Shown: positions 34,587 to 44,208, counted from the stretch's first letter. The stretch: 51,687 bases of DNA from Pirellulales bacterium (GCA_022448265.1 JAKVCC010000007.1:158791-210477); one strand, 5' to 3'. Notes: generated by a model from the letters alone, not told the origin. Translations and numbers: made by a program.

Positions 34587-35168
34587 ATGATCGACATCAA
34601 CCAACTCCAGGTCATTCGCCAACAGACAACCATTTGCCAGGTCGACCGTTTCCAGGCTAACCCGGGCGAGCACGTTGTCGTAGTCGGCCCAAACGGCTCG
34701 GGCAAGACCACCCTGCTGCGGATCCTGGCGGGGCTCGCTACCGACTTCACGGGCCAGTGCCAGGTACGGGTCAATCGTCGGGAGCGAACCTACCTGCACC
34801 AGCAACCGTTGTTGTTGCGCGGTTCGGTCCTTGGCAATGTCCGCTACGGGCTACGGGCCAGGGCAGGGGGGGAGGCTTCGGCTAACAAGCTGCTGGACCG
34901 TCTTGGCGTAGGATCGCTTGCTCACAGATCAGTCGCAACCCTCTCCGGTGGAGAGATTCGGCGGGTTGCTTTGGCCCGGGCACTGGCCTGCCAGACCCAA
35001 CTGCTTCTGCTAGACGAGCCACTGGCCGATTTAGACAATCGGGCAACGACCAATGTTTGCCAAATTCTCAATGAGTTCTCTCACACAACGATCGTGGTTG
35101 CCTCGCCCGTCGATCCACCCCAAGAACTCGCTTGCCGGAAGTTTATCCTGGACCCGCCGGGGGTGTAA
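34587..35168 (+). CDS. tupC: Tungstate ABC transporter ATPase TupC
   Basis: A compact 193-residue ABC ATPase. Walker A is GPNGSGKT at residues 34-41, the Q-loop lies near Gln72-73 (YLHQQPLLLRGS), the signature is LSGGE (119-123), Walker B is LLLLDEP (139-145) and the D-loop LADLD follows. The H-loop is odd: VVASPVD stands where VVATHD is expected, so the switch His is Pro174. Together with the short length this suggests altered hydrolysis control, or a sequence difference worth checking. The ATG at 34587 is six bases after tupB. The protein should power tungstate uptake through TupB. Confidence 0.9.
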   Translation: MIDINQLQVIRQQTTICQVDRFQANPGEHVVVVGPNGSGKTTLLRILAGLATDFTGQCQVRVNRRERTYLHQQPLLLRGSVLGNVRYGLRARAGGEASANKLLDRLGVGSLAHRSVATLSGGEIRRVALARALACQTQLLLLDEPLADLDNRATTNVCQILNEFSHTTIVVASPVDPPQELACRKFILDPPGV

Positions 35169-35354
35169 GGCGGCTTGCAAGTCTAAGCGGCTTTCCGCTC
35201 GGCATCCACAAGCGACCTAGCGCCAGCCCCCGACCAGCGGCGAAGTGCCACCACCGCCAGATGCCCGGCGCGGGCGAAGTACGCGTGCGGAAAATTTTTA
35301 GTGCAAATCGCTTAGCGATCGAGGCTAAAGAATAGGGCCTAGACGCTAAAGCAC

Positions 35355-36644
35355 TTATTCAACGATCTCGAACGGGACACTCGCTTGGCCGATTTTATGG
35401 CTCATCCCATCGGTGATGATGACCCGAAGCTGGTACTCTCCCGGATAGATGCGCGTGGGAAGATCGATGCCAAACTGCATGTGGAAATCGCGGCGGAGTC
35501 TTTGGCAACAATCCTCCACATCGGGAAACTCACGGCCATCCACTCGCTGACCATGGAGGTCTACGACTTCGTAGCTCGAGCTGATTTTCGTACAGTAACC
35601 CTCCTCCTTGGACAAGGTACTACAGAAATTCTCGACTTCGCCGTAAAGTGAGACATGCTCACCCGGAAGGAATTGGGGCGTCTTGCACTGCTCGTAGACG
35701 CCGTAGCCACCTACCGAATCAACAAACGCTAGGTTGCGCACCTCGAGGGTTGCCAACTCTGCAAGTTCGGCGCGAGCCTGATCTAGGTGAACCAGACTGC
35801 CGGCCGCTCGCCTTTTGTCGTCAGGCTGCCTGCGATTGTCGAAAAATGTGGCTATGGTAGATATCTGCTCCGCCCAATAGTCTTGCAGGCCAGGCGGAGC
35901 GCCGCTAATCGGTAACATAGCCCCCTCCTCCTGGCCGGCCAGTTGTTTCAATAGCCGCAGCCGCATGTGCGCCTGCAACTCGTCGGTCGTACCAGGTATT
36001 AGTTGAGTCGATTCCTCGAGTCCGGCGATCGCCAAATCAAGATGCTCCTGCCAATTTGCCGGATGCGTAATTGGAGTGACGTAGCCGGCTTGTTCTGCTT
36101 GAATCGGGCCCTCTACCACAGCGACAGCTTGATGCGATTGTTGTCCGAGTCCGACAACAGCCGGTTCACAAAGCGCGAGATGTGCCGACGCGGCTTCCGC
36201 CATCGGGCCCGACCGCAGAGCCTCCACAGCAGGTAAGTCCGGTTCGACCCGGTCCTCCGGCGCTTTGCGCTCCTTGGCGGCCAACTGCTGGCGATAGGCC
36301 AGTCCAGCTTGGAACTGCCGGACGACGACGAGCCAGTCTTCGGGCTTCGCTGCACGCAAGTCGTCTAGTAATGCTTCTTTGGTCGCCGAATCAATAGGCT
36401 CAATCTCGAGTACGTCGACCATCGCTTCTTCATGGCTCGCCAGCGTAGATCCAGTTCCAGGATCTGGCTGCTTGTCGGGGCGGGCCGTCGTTGGGCCCTC
36501 CTGGGGCTCCGGCCGAGCGGTCGGCTCAGATTGCCTTATCAGCACTGCGGACAACGGACCGCGACATCCGCTCGCGCCCACCACGATCAGCACCAGTGCA
36601 GAAAAAACGATCGCAGAGGGAAAGTGTAATTGGGATGGCTTCAT
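35355..36644 (-). CDS. Lipoprotein of unknown function
   Basis: A 429-residue protein with signal peptide and lipobox VGASGC (Cys27). A disordered Pro/Thr/Gln-rich stretch follows (about 30-75), then a helical middle with Glu/Gln/Ala-rich segments. A beta-rich C-terminal domain (about 305-429) contains FLPGEHVSLYGEVENFCS and IYPGEYQLRVIITDGMSHKIGQASVPFEI, which reads like a single immunoglobulin-like fold. No enzyme motif is visible. The architecture resembles uncharacterised planctomycete envelope proteins. The ATG at 36644 directly precedes the signal peptide. Confidence 0.8.
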   Translation of the reverse strand: MKPSQLHFPSAIVFSALVLIVVGASGCRGPLSAVLIRQSEPTARPEPQEGPTTARPDKQPDPGTGSTLASHEEAMVDVLEIEPIDSATKEALLDDLRAAKPEDWLVVVRQFQAGLAYRQQLAAKERKAPEDRVEPDLPAVEALRSGPMAEAASAHLALCEPAVVGLGQQSHQAVAVVEGPIQAEQAGYVTPITHPANWQEHLDLAIAGLEESTQLIPGTTDELQAHMRLRLLKQLAGQEEGAMLPISGAPPGLQDYWAEQISTIATFFDNRRQPDDKRRAAGSLVHLDQARAELAELATLEVRNLAFVDSVGGYGVYEQCKTPQFLPGEHVSLYGEVENFCSTLSKEEGYCTKISSSYEVVDLHGQRVDGREFPDVEDCCQRLRRDFHMQFGIDLPTRIYPGEYQLRVIITDGMSHKIGQASVPFEIVE

Positions 36645-36878
36645 AAGTAAGTTGTCCGAAAATCTTGCCCAACGATGGAATCAAACAGAAAGGCTACAGA
36701 CACACCCGCCATTCACTCCCAGCAGCGCAGCCCTCAGAAAACTGGAAGGGGCGAATGGTAGAAAACCGGCTGAAAACCGACAAGTTCAGTAAGGGCCGGA
36801 ACTCGCAGTGGGCCCGCCCGCCGTGCCGTGCCCATCTGTCGAGCATAATGGCCAAGATGAAAGGAGCAAAAGCAGCTG

Positions 36879-37997
36879 CTATCTGCCAACAGCGGCCGGC
36901 GCGCTCATGGTTTTCGAAAGCCTCACGATGAGGGTCTCCAGTACCCGCCGGGCTCGCTCATCCGTGGAGTTGTGCCCTTTGAGATCCAAATCGGCTGCTA
37001 GCAACCACCCGTACAATTGGGCGGCCCGCTGTCGGCCAATCTGGCGAAGCTGCGGCTCAGCGTCCTTCAACTTGAACGGCTTCACCCCGCTCTGCTGGAG
37101 CGCAGTCCGCAATGAAATCTTTGTTCCGGTACGCTCTGATTGTCCGTAGATCCGCGCAGCCGCAGCAAAACGGCGCAGCGCTGACGCCATTTGGGGGAGC
37201 AATGCGTGAGGGTGCTCACCGGCGATCAGCAACCGGTCCAGTTGCTCCAAAGCATCAGCCGCGCGGCCGTCGGCCACTGCGTCGATCATGTCCCAAGTCG
37301 TGCGGGTTCGCCAACCACCCACGTTGTTGCGCACTAGGTTCGCGTCGATCGACTGGTCGTGCTCCACCAGCAAAGCAAGCCGGGCAATCTCTTGACACAA
37401 GATGCCGACCTCGGTTGGCATCAAATCCAGTAGGACGTCAACCGCCGCCCGCTCCAACTTGACCCCGTGCCGCAGCTTGGCCAGTTGGATCAACCAATCT
37501 TTTAATTGCTTGGTAAACTCCGTCAGCTCGCGCCCGCCAGTGGGCACCTGACAGCGAATTGTCGTCCCACTTTGGGCGACCGCCTTCGCCAGGCGGGTAT
37601 TGCCAGGCCAGGTTTTTACTTCGAGCACCAGGAGAGCGTCGCGAACGGGCTTGGCGACGTAATCTTCGAGCTGCGCGCGATAGAGCTTCACAAATGGGTC
37701 GGCCTCTTCAACAACGACCACTCGCTGATCTGATCCGAACAGCGAGCGTTCGCGAATCCTGTCCAACACATCGCGCAGTTCGGCCGTCTTGCCATCGCAT
37801 AAAAGTAGCGTTGGCTCATCGGAATCGGTCCCTTCCGAATTGGCATCGCTACTGGTGCACTGCAACGACGCCCGGACCTCGCGGCGCAAAAAAGAGTCGT
37901 TTCCCACGACTGCGCAAACCGCCCCACGGCGACATTGGTCCGGCGATGCCAAAAACTTGAGGGCCTGCACAATGGAAGTCGATGGTGCTTTTGCCAT
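36879..37997 (-). CDS. holA: DNA polymerase III subunit delta (HolA)
   Basis: HolA is the clamp-opening subunit of the DnaX loader. The 372-residue product fits the family: an N-terminal AAA-like domain without Walker A (VCAVVGNDSFLRREVRASL), the segment DLRDVLDRIRERSLFGSDQRVVVVEEADPF (written here with small gaps in mind), LLVLEVKTWPGNTRLAK, the middle domain VDVLLDLMPTEVGILCQEIARLALL, and the C-terminal collar domain LDRLLIAGEHPHALLPQMASALRR. The ATG at 37997 (MAKAPST) was chosen over one fifteen codons upstream because the extension is polar and family-unlike. Identification is good although sequence identity in HolA is always low. Confidence 0.88.
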   Translation of the reverse strand: MAKAPSTSIVQALKFLASPDQCRRGAVCAVVGNDSFLRREVRASLQCTSSDANSEGTDSDEPTLLLCDGKTAELRDVLDRIRERSLFGSDQRVVVVEEADPFVKLYRAQLEDYVAKPVRDALLVLEVKTWPGNTRLAKAVAQSGTTIRCQVPTGGRELTEFTKQLKDWLIQLAKLRHGVKLERAAVDVLLDLMPTEVGILCQEIARLALLVEHDQSIDANLVRNNVGGWRTRTTWDMIDAVADGRAADALEQLDRLLIAGEHPHALLPQMASALRRFAAAARIYGQSERTGTKISLRTALQQSGVKPFKLKDAEPQLRQIGRQRAAQLYGWLLAADLDLKGHNSTDERARRVLETLIVRLSKTMSAPAAVGR

Positions 37998-38248
37998 AGA
38001 GTCTCGGCCCGTTCGCTGCTTAGGAGACGAATGCGAAGTCATTCTACCGACTAGCCATGGGTTGGGCGAGGCAACGGCTACCGAATCGATGTCGTTCTAC
38101 CCAGGCCAAACGAAAAACCTGACGCATCGATCGCAGGGCCAGTCATGGCAGGCCAATCGTGGCATGCTGCGGGCAGGGGAGGGCCCCTACGCAAAATCGT
38201 CGAGAACGCCCGCAAACGGCCCCATGCCTTTGCTGGCCTGGGCGGCAC

Positions 38249-40033
38249 TTACCGCTGATTGAGGGGCTGCGCCGCTCGTAGATCAGTCGGACTGTTGTCC
38301 ACAGGCCGCACATTGCGCAATTTTCCGGTGGGCTGCGAACGGGGCAATGAAATGGGCGAATCGCTTTGCAAGGTCGCCATATTGCCCGCGATGTCGCGAA
38401 CTTCGATGCGGAGGTAAAAGCGGGCCGGCATATGGCGTTCGATGCGCCAGCTATATTCTCCGCTGTTCTCCAGCCCCGTGGCAATCGTCGACCAGCTGCC
38501 GACCGGTGAGGAGCTGAAGAACAACCCGATCGGACGCGTTTCCAGATTCGTATCTGTCGCCCGCCACTTGACTACCAGATGACCTGCCAATTCACCCTGG
38601 CCCAACTGGGCGCTGATAAGTTCCACCGTAGGGGGCGACAAATCGACGGCGACGACCAACTCGGGTTCTTCGCCCGCAGGGGGCTGTTTCGCCGGACCTC
38701 CATTGGCTCCATGGACCAGAATGCGAAAACCATACACACCCGACCCAGGTACCGTCACCCGCAGGGGACTTCGATTGTCAGGATCGACGCCATAGCTCTG
38801 CCAGCTATGGCCCCCATCGTGGGTTCCCCAAAGTTCGATCTTCGAAATCCCCCATGGTCCGACCGAAACTAGATCGTACTCCACGTCAAACGTGCGAGAA
38901 TTGACGCTACGTATACTCGCCCCCGCGCGACCGGCGGTCGCAGTCCAACTGCTGTTACCATCGGGCAGCCTCACGGAACTGGTGGCAGTGTCCGCCTGCG
39001 GTGTACTTTCGGGATTCAGCCGGGTGATGTCCAGCGAATCAGACGACTCAGCCGATGGATCCACCGGCGGTTCGCGACTTCCACTCGCGATCAATTGAGC
39101 CGGTGTTTTCAGCATGCCCCCCCCCTGAACCGCGGCAGCATACGCATTGTCGATCGGCGGTGCCACCACAGAAGATGCGCCAGAGGGACCCAAAACTATC
39201 GACTCGGGCGACCCATTGTTCAAAACGGGCGTCTCCAGAAGATTGGTTGTTGGCCAATCACGTGCAGGCAAATGGGGCGCCTCCCGAGTGACGATGCCTG
39301 GGATCCCGGCCACGGCTGTTGGAGCGGCAACCCGCGAGGGCAGTGCCGGGCTGGAAAGAATCACTTCAGTGGTTGCAGTGGCCTGACGTCTTGCTAGGTC
39401 AACGACCCCCGCGCGCAGATCAACCATCATGGCATCGGCGGGCGGCTGCCAGGTCACCTGACCGACCAACCTATCGGACTGACTTACTTCGGGTATTCCA
39501 ACGGCAATCGGCGCCCATGGCTGCCGTCCCACGCGCGCCTCAACAACCAGACTGTTGGGACTGAGATTTGTATCTCGCGCCTCGTAGCGCACGACAATCG
39601 CACGACCTACGCCTAAAACCGCATTTAATTTGATTTCGGGAGCCTTCGTATCAACAACGATGCGCAACTTGGGTTGCAACGCGGGATCGTTCCGCGCGCG
39701 GCCAAAACGATCTTGGTGTGTTAAAGCAAACCAGTATTCCCCGTCATTGGGAGCATGGTAACTAAAGCCTTTGACGTTCGGCTGCGCTTCTTGCAGAACG
39801 TGCCAATCACTTACACCGTCGCGAGACAGGAGAAGTTGGACTTTTTTAACACTCTGCAACGATGCCCGACGAGGGTTGGCCTGGTAAGGAATGTAGAACA
39901 TCTTCTCTTGCCAGTAGATGGGCGCCGGGGCCGAAGACTTAGCAGCCGCGCGTCCGCTCCCGGCTACGGCCCAAGCAGCCACTAGACTGATCTGCAAAAC
40001 CATCAGCAGGGGCTTCGTACCGACCAAAGCCAT
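38249..40033 (-). CDS. Large secreted beta-rich protein of unknown function
   Basis: About 594 residues. A signal peptide (PLLMVLQISLVAAWAVAGSGRAAA) is followed by several immunoglobulin-like or fibronectin-like units: VQLLLSRDGVSDWHVL with EYWFALTHQDRFGR, IVVDTKAPEIKLN, then later VEYDLVSVGPWGISKIELWGTHDGGHSW, VTVPGSGVYGFRILVHGANG, and VDLSPPTVELISAQ. The recurring phrases for vertical and resultant deviations (WRATDTNL, YEARDTNL) suggest a duplicated domain of about 100 residues. A Ser/Pro-rich linker lies at about 230-350. No catalytic motif is seen. The ATG at 40033 places the signal peptide at the N-terminus; an earlier start adds 27 residues. Confidence 0.78.
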   Translation of the reverse strand: MALVGTKPLLMVLQISLVAAWAVAGSGRAAAKSSAPAPIYWQEKMFYIPYQANPRRASLQSVKKVQLLLSRDGVSDWHVLQEAQPNVKGFSYHAPNDGEYWFALTHQDRFGRARNDPALQPKLRIVVDTKAPEIKLNAVLGVGRAIVVRYEARDTNLSPNSLVVEARVGRQPWAPIAVGIPEVSQSDRLVGQVTWQPPADAMMVDLRAGVVDLARRQATATTEVILSSPALPSRVAAPTAVAGIPGIVTREAPHLPARDWPTTNLLETPVLNNGSPESIVLGPSGASSVVAPPIDNAYAAAVQGGGMLKTPAQLIASGSREPPVDPSAESSDSLDITRLNPESTPQADTATSSVRLPDGNSSWTATAGRAGASIRSVNSRTFDVEYDLVSVGPWGISKIELWGTHDGGHSWQSYGVDPDNRSPLRVTVPGSGVYGFRILVHGANGGPAKQPPAGEEPELVVAVDLSPPTVELISAQLGQGELAGHLVVKWRATDTNLETRPIGLFFSSSPVGSWSTIATGLENSGEYSWRIERHMPARFYLRIEVRDIAGNMATLQSDSPISLPRSQPTGKLRNVRPVDNSPTDLRAAQPLNQR

Positions 40034-40627
40034 AACCTGTGTCCATCCACGAATGAATTCGGCGCGCGGCGAAAATGCCTGGAAATCGGCGCCCGGTGTC
40101 CGGTGCGTTCCCATCGCCCTTCGAGCGCTTTATGCGTATTGCGACAGCGTTTCCCCGGAAATACTATTAATATGCCCTGGGGCAACCTGCCTGAGGCGCG
40201 CAACGATACCTACTCCCACTTCATCGGACCCGCTGCCCCTTGGCGTCGAGTCACCCCCAGGTACCTTCCGGTTGCAGCAACTAGGTAGCTTACGGTGACC
40301 TGGTGTCTTAAACGGCCGTATGCCAATCTTTACGCGGTCAACGACCAATGGGCCTCACCCGCGCCGCGTGTGTTTTGCAACTGATTGTCAACAGGTAGGC
40401 ACGGCGCGCGGATGAGGTTTGAAGCGAAAACTCTCAAGAAACATGGGGTAAACTGGCCATTTCTGGACGCGTGACTTGATTCGCGTCATAATAAAAATGA
40501 CTGGGGAGGCCCATTGGAGGGGAGCCCGCCGGTAGACTGCCCAATAAGGCAGGCGCAGCAGGTGCAGCTCAGAGGCCAACCATTCTCTACAGTGAGTAGT
40601 CCGCGGCCCAGAGAGTGGCAGACGGTT
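40034..40627. other. Divergent intergenic region
   Basis: About 590 bases between the secreted protein gene (minus) and the SHOCT-like gene (plus). Open frames of 60-125 codons overlap on both strands without ribosome sites or recognisable sequence. No RNA gene or terminator was recognised; it presumably contains both promoters. Confidence 0.4.
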
Positions 40628-40888
40628 ATGTACGACCATTTCGAATCGCTAGCAACAGCGGCGCTATTGTTTGCAGCTATTTTCGTCATGACCGCGATAG
40701 GCATCGCCGTCGCGCGAAGCTATCGCGGTAGTAAGGCTGACGACAGGTCAGACACGCACGACATGATGGCAAAGTTCCGAGAACTGCATGCCGAGGGTGG
40801 GCTTAGCGACGAACAATTCCGAACAATAAAAAAGAGGCTGGCAAGAGAGCTGAAGGCAGAGTTAAACGATAACAGCAACAGCGGTTAA
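40628..40888 (+). CDS. Small SHOCT-like membrane protein
   Basis: An 86-residue protein with one membrane helix (TAALLFAAIFVMTAIGIAVA) and a cytoplasmic tail ending in a SHOCT-like helical pair (MAKFRELHAEGGLSDEQFRTIKKRL). SHOCT motifs are short oligomerisation or regulatory modules. The frame is open 38 codons further upstream, but the ATG at 40628 puts the membrane helix near the N-terminus, and the upstream residues look random. A small uncharacterised protein; it stands alone upstream of clpX. Confidence 0.7.
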   Translation: MYDHFESLATAALLFAAIFVMTAIGIAVARSYRGSKADDRSDTHDMMAKFRELHAEGGLSDEQFRTIKKRLARELKAELNDNSNSG

Positions 40889-41217
40889 GGTTGATTACAC
40901 CGGTCAAGTTGACTGCAAGGGAGCAGTCTGACTACTCGGGTTATGGGGCACCCCCAAAAGGGGCTGGATGCTGCCACCTGGAGAGACCGATGAACGACCT
41001 TCGTTGAGGCTGCGTACGGTAGGAAATGGTTGCGATATATTATTGGCAACCGCTACTTATCGTTTGCAACGGTTCAACCGCTGCCAACTGCTCGAACTGG
41101 AGCGGACAAGGACGCCCCGCCAGGTATCAAACTCGAGCGACACCTAGAAAATGATTCACACGGTAATTGGGTCGGCGATGCCCCTCTCACTGTGCACACT
41201 CCCGGAAGGAAATTTGC
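40889..41217. other. Intergenic region upstream of clpX
   Basis: About 330 bases. A CCCCC-AAAA-GGGG hairpin at about 40950-40963 has no T-run. No gene is supported. It probably holds the clpX promoter. Confidence 0.4.
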
Positions 41218-42498
41218 ATGCCCTCTGGCAAAGAACTCAGCGGTAGACGTGGCGGGACCACGAAGAAAAACGCCTTCTGCTCTTTTTGTCGTAAAAGTTA
41301 CCGCGATGTCGGCCCGTTGGTCGAGGGACCAGGCGACGTCTACATATGTGGCGAGTGCATCGAGCTCTGCCAATCCATCCTGGACCAGGAGCAGAAGCGC
41401 CGCGGCTCAAGCAAACGACTGTTTACCAAAATCCCCAGCCCGCGGGAGATTGTTGCCCAACTTGACGAATACGTTATCGGTCAGGAAACGGCGAAACGGG
41501 TACTGGCAGTGGCGGTCCACAGTCATTACAAACGTCTTGTCGTAGCGGAAGCGGAAACCGATATTGAAATCGACAAGTCGAATATCCTGCTTGTCGGCCC
41601 CACCGGTTGCGGCAAAACGCTTTTGGCTCGCACGCTCGCCAAAAGTCTCAACGTTCCCTTCGCCATTGGCGACGCAACCACGCTGACTGAAGCCGGCTAC
41701 GTTGGCGAAGATGTCGAGAACTTGCTTCTCAAGCTCCTGCACGCCGCTGATTTCGATGTGGAGTCCGCCCAACGAGGCATCCTCTACATTGACGAGATCG
41801 ACAAGATTGGCAAGACGAGCCAAAACGTGTCGATCACCCGTGACGTTTCGGGAGAAGGTGTCCAACAGGCGCTACTCAAGATGCTAGAAGGCACCACGGC
41901 GAATGTTCCGCCGCAGGGTGGGCGCAAGCATCCTGAGCAGCAATACATCCAACTTGATACAACAAACATACTATTCATCGTGGGTGGTACGTTCAGCGGC
42001 ATCGAAGACACGATCAGCAAGCGATTGGGTAGTCGCTCCATCGGCTTTGGCCAAGCCGGAGACGCTGCCACAGAGATGAGCCTCGGCGAAACACTCGCGG
42101 AAGTCACCTCGGACGATCTTGTCGAATACGGCATGATTCCGGAACTTGTGGGGCGACTGCCGGTAGTGACCGCGCTACAGCCCCTGCAATCAGAATCGTT
42201 GGTTCGCGTACTTCAAGAGCCCAAAAATGCACTTGTGAAGCAGTATCAGCACTTATTTGCAATGGAAGATGCCAATCTTAAGTTTACGGAAAAAGCACTG
42301 CACGCTATCGCCGAGCGCGCCGCCAAGCGAGAGACAGGCGCCCGTGGACTACGTTCGATCATCGAAAACGTCATGATGGACATCATGTTTGAGCTACCGG
42401 ATCAACCGCGCGGCAATCATTACATGGTGACCGATGATATCGTCGAGGGTCGAACCAAAATGTTCAACAAGGAATCACCCAAAATAAAGAGCGCGTAA
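41218..42498 (+). CDS. clpX: ATP-dependent Clp protease ATP-binding subunit ClpX
   Basis: ClpX unfolds tagged proteins and feeds them to ClpP. The 426-residue product has the zinc-binding domain (C21, C24, C44 and C47 in CSFC and CGEC), Walker A GPTGCGKT (residues 127-134), [19 protein letters not shown], Walker [11 protein letters not shown], the pore loop region, [16 protein letters not shown] close to the ClpP-contact loop, and the sensor-2 motif [11 protein letters not shown]. All are intact. The ATG at 41218 has AGGAAA seven bases upstream; an earlier in-frame ATG lacks one. clpP is not adjacent. A strong terminator follows. Confidence 0.97.
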   Translation: MPSGKELSGRRGGTTKKNAFCSFCRKSYRDVGPLVEGPGDVYICGECIELCQSILDQEQKRRGSSKRLFTKIPSPREIVAQLDEYVIGQETAKRVLAVAVHSHYKRLVVAEAETDIEIDKSNILLVGPTGCGKTLLARTLAKSLNVPFAIGDATTLTEAGYVGEDVENLLLKLLHAADFDVESAQRGILYIDEIDKIGKTSQNVSITRDVSGEGVQQALLKMLEGTTANVPPQGGRKHPEQQYIQLDTTNILFIVGGTFSGIEDTISKRLGSRSIGFGQAGDAATEMSLGETLAEVTSDDLVEYGMIPELVGRLPVVTALQPLQSESLVRVLQEPKNALVKQYQHLFAMEDANLKFTEKALHAIAERAAKRETGARGLRSIIENVMMDIMFELPDQPRGNHYMVTDDIVEGRTKMFNKESPKIKSA

Positions 42499-42556
42499 CG
42501 TTCAAGCTCGCGGTGGATGAAACCACCGTGGGGGTCAAGTTGCGTCTGCCAACCCT

Positions 42557-42594
42557 ACGAGCCCGGTCGTGAAAACTTCCGGGCTCGTTTTTTT
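42557..42594 (+). terminator. Rho-independent terminator of clpX
   Basis: A perfect 10-base stem, ACGAGCCCGG and CCGGGCTCGT, with a 12-base loop is followed by a run of T residues (the T-run begins in the stem end, 42588-42594). It lies 59 bases after the clpX stop. A second small hairpin (CGGTGG-ATGAAA-CCACCG, 42511-42528) precedes it without a T-run. Confidence 0.9.
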
Positions 42595-42644
42595 GACGCC
42601 CCCGAACGAAAAAACATCGACCGCGCCAGCAATTCCGTCAATCG

Positions 42645-42950
42645 TCACGAAGCAACAATTGAAGATAGGCGCCACCATGATTTGATCGACGAGAACAAGC
42701 CGATGTTGACGATGTGCCCGCTTCCTTTGGTGCGCATCGACTCGAGGATGCTACGTGTCATCAGGAAAATCCTGTGTAGCAACACGTCGACGAAACGGCC
42801 CCATTGGTCTTGCGAAAACGATTCCAGCGGCGCCACAACTTGAAGGCCGGCGTTGTTGGCGAGAACATCGAAGGGACTGATCGTGAGCAACTGTCTCCGA
42901 ATTATGGCCAGAGACCGAAGTCCGGAGACACAGTCGAAAATACGCGACAT
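42645..42950 (-). pseudogene. Remnant of a short-chain dehydrogenase/reductase gene
   Basis: The minus-strand frame contains FDVLANNAGLQVVAPLESF followed by QDQWGRFVDVLLHRIFLMTRSILESM and GSGHIVNIG. This is the NNAG strand, the long helix and the strand before the catalytic Ser of short-chain dehydrogenases such as 3-hydroxybutyrate dehydrogenase. The N-terminal GxxxGxG nucleotide site and the catalytic YxxxK are missing, and flanking sequence does not continue the family in any frame. This is a decayed fragment, about a third of a gene. Confidence 0.7.
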
Positions 42951-43092
42951 TTTGGAGACTCGCTGACAGAGTCAGGTCCAAGTTTTCGGTTTGCGCGTCA
43001 TGCGGGCCAAAATACGAACCAGACCCCGCCCACTTGTACTCGATGTTGTCTGGCATCATTCCCGGGTTGCTAGGTGCTGCGTCTGCGGACTT

Positions 43093-44208
43093 CTATGGGT
43101 GCAGTTTTTTTAGCACGTCCAGACCGCGCGCAATTGTTTCGGTACTCGCCGCATAGGAGATACGGAAATGCGTGTCGCGGGCACTGAAAACATTGCCAGG
43201 AATGATAAGTAGATTCGCTGCGATCGCCTGGGTGACGAACTCCGTACTGCTGGCATAACCAGGTGGAACCTTCGGAAAGACATAGAAGGCTCCGCCCGAG
43301 GGCGCCACCTCATAGCCGGCTTCCCGCAAGCCCGCGACAATCATGTCGCGGCGCGTACCGTAGTCGGCCGTATGCGCACTCATGTCGGTCTTCAGTGCTG
43401 CAAGCGCGGCCCACTGCATGGGATGCGGAGCGCAGACATAGGTATACTGCTGCAACATCGCCAGCTTTTCGATGATTGCCAATGGGCCGTGAATCCAGCC
43501 AACTCGCCAGCCGGTGACTCCGTAGGTCTTGCTAAATCCGTCGACAATGATCGTTTGGTCATTCCAAGTCGCGGGGCTCGCAAGCGGTGCGTCGTAGCAA
43601 TACTCTCGGTAGATTTCATCTGAGATTAATGCAATATCATGCTCGGCAGCCAAACCCGCGAGCGCTCGCACCTCTTCTTTTCCGGTTACGCCCCCGGTCG
43701 GATTGCAGGGGCTGTTGAGGACAATCATCTTGGTGCGTGGCGTAATCGCCGCCGCAACACGATCCACATCGATCCGAAAATCGGGATAGGTGTCGATCGG
43801 AACCAATATTCCTCCGACCATTTTGACGAGGGCCGGATACGCCACAAAGTAGGGATCGAAGCAAATTACCTCGTCACCTGGGTCGACCATCCCTAACATC
43901 GCGAGTACCAGCGCGCCGCTGGTCCCCGAGGTAATGAGGACACGGCGATTTGCGTGTCCATACTTAGCATCGACGCGCTCTTGGAGCGTTTCCAGCAACT
44001 GGGGAATTCCTTGCGTCACGCTGTAGCAATTCTTGTCTTGCTGAATCGCCTGGATCGCTGCGTCCTTGATAGAATCGGGGACCAAGAAGTCAGGCTGGCC
44101 AATTGAAAGATTGATCGGATCAGCCATCTTCGCCGCCAGATCAAAAACCTTGCGAATGCCAGAGCTGTCGAATTCGAGCGTGCGTCGTGCGAGCCAGGGG
44201 GAAGGCAT
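43093..44208 (-). CDS. PLP-dependent aminotransferase, class I/II
   Basis: A fold-type I aminotransferase of 371 residues, moving amino groups between an amino acid and a keto acid. Motifs in order: INLSIGQPDFLVPDSIKDAA, LITSGTSGALVLAMLG, the PLP-binding NSPCNPTGGV (Asn), ALISDEIYREY (Asp and Tyr), the Schiff-base Lys in VDGFSKTYGVTGWRVGW, and the carboxylate-binding Arg in FRISYAAS. Substrate cannot be told; aspartate- or alanine-type enzymes fit. The ATG at 44208 was preferred to one thirty codons upstream, whose extra residues are family-unlike. It stands alone. Confidence 0.93.
   Translation of the reverse strand: MPSPWLARRTLEFDSSGIRKVFDLAAKMADPINLSIGQPDFLVPDSIKDAAIQAIQQDKNCYSVTQGIPQLLETLQERVDAKYGHANRRVLITSGTSGALVLAMLGMVDPGDEVICFDPYFVAYPALVKMVGGILVPIDTYPDFRIDVDRVAAAITPRTKMIVLNSPCNPTGGVTGKEEVRALAGLAAEHDIALISDEIYREYCYDAPLASPATWNDQTIIVDGFSKTYGVTGWRVGWIHGPLAIIEKLAMLQQYTYVCAPHPMQWAALAALKTDMSAHTADYGTRRDMIVAGLREAGYEVAPSGGAFYVFPKVPPGYASSTEFVTQAIAANLLIIPGNVFSARDTHFRISYAASTETIARGLDVLKKLHP

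Noticed and set aside
40514-40627. N-terminal extension of the SHOCT-like protein
   Set aside because: The 38 extra residues look random and would bury the membrane helix; the ATG at 40628 is more natural.
42511-42528. CGGTGG-ATGAAA-CCACCG hairpin after clpX as a terminator
   Set aside because: No T-run follows; the stronger stem with T-run at 42557-42594 is the better terminator.
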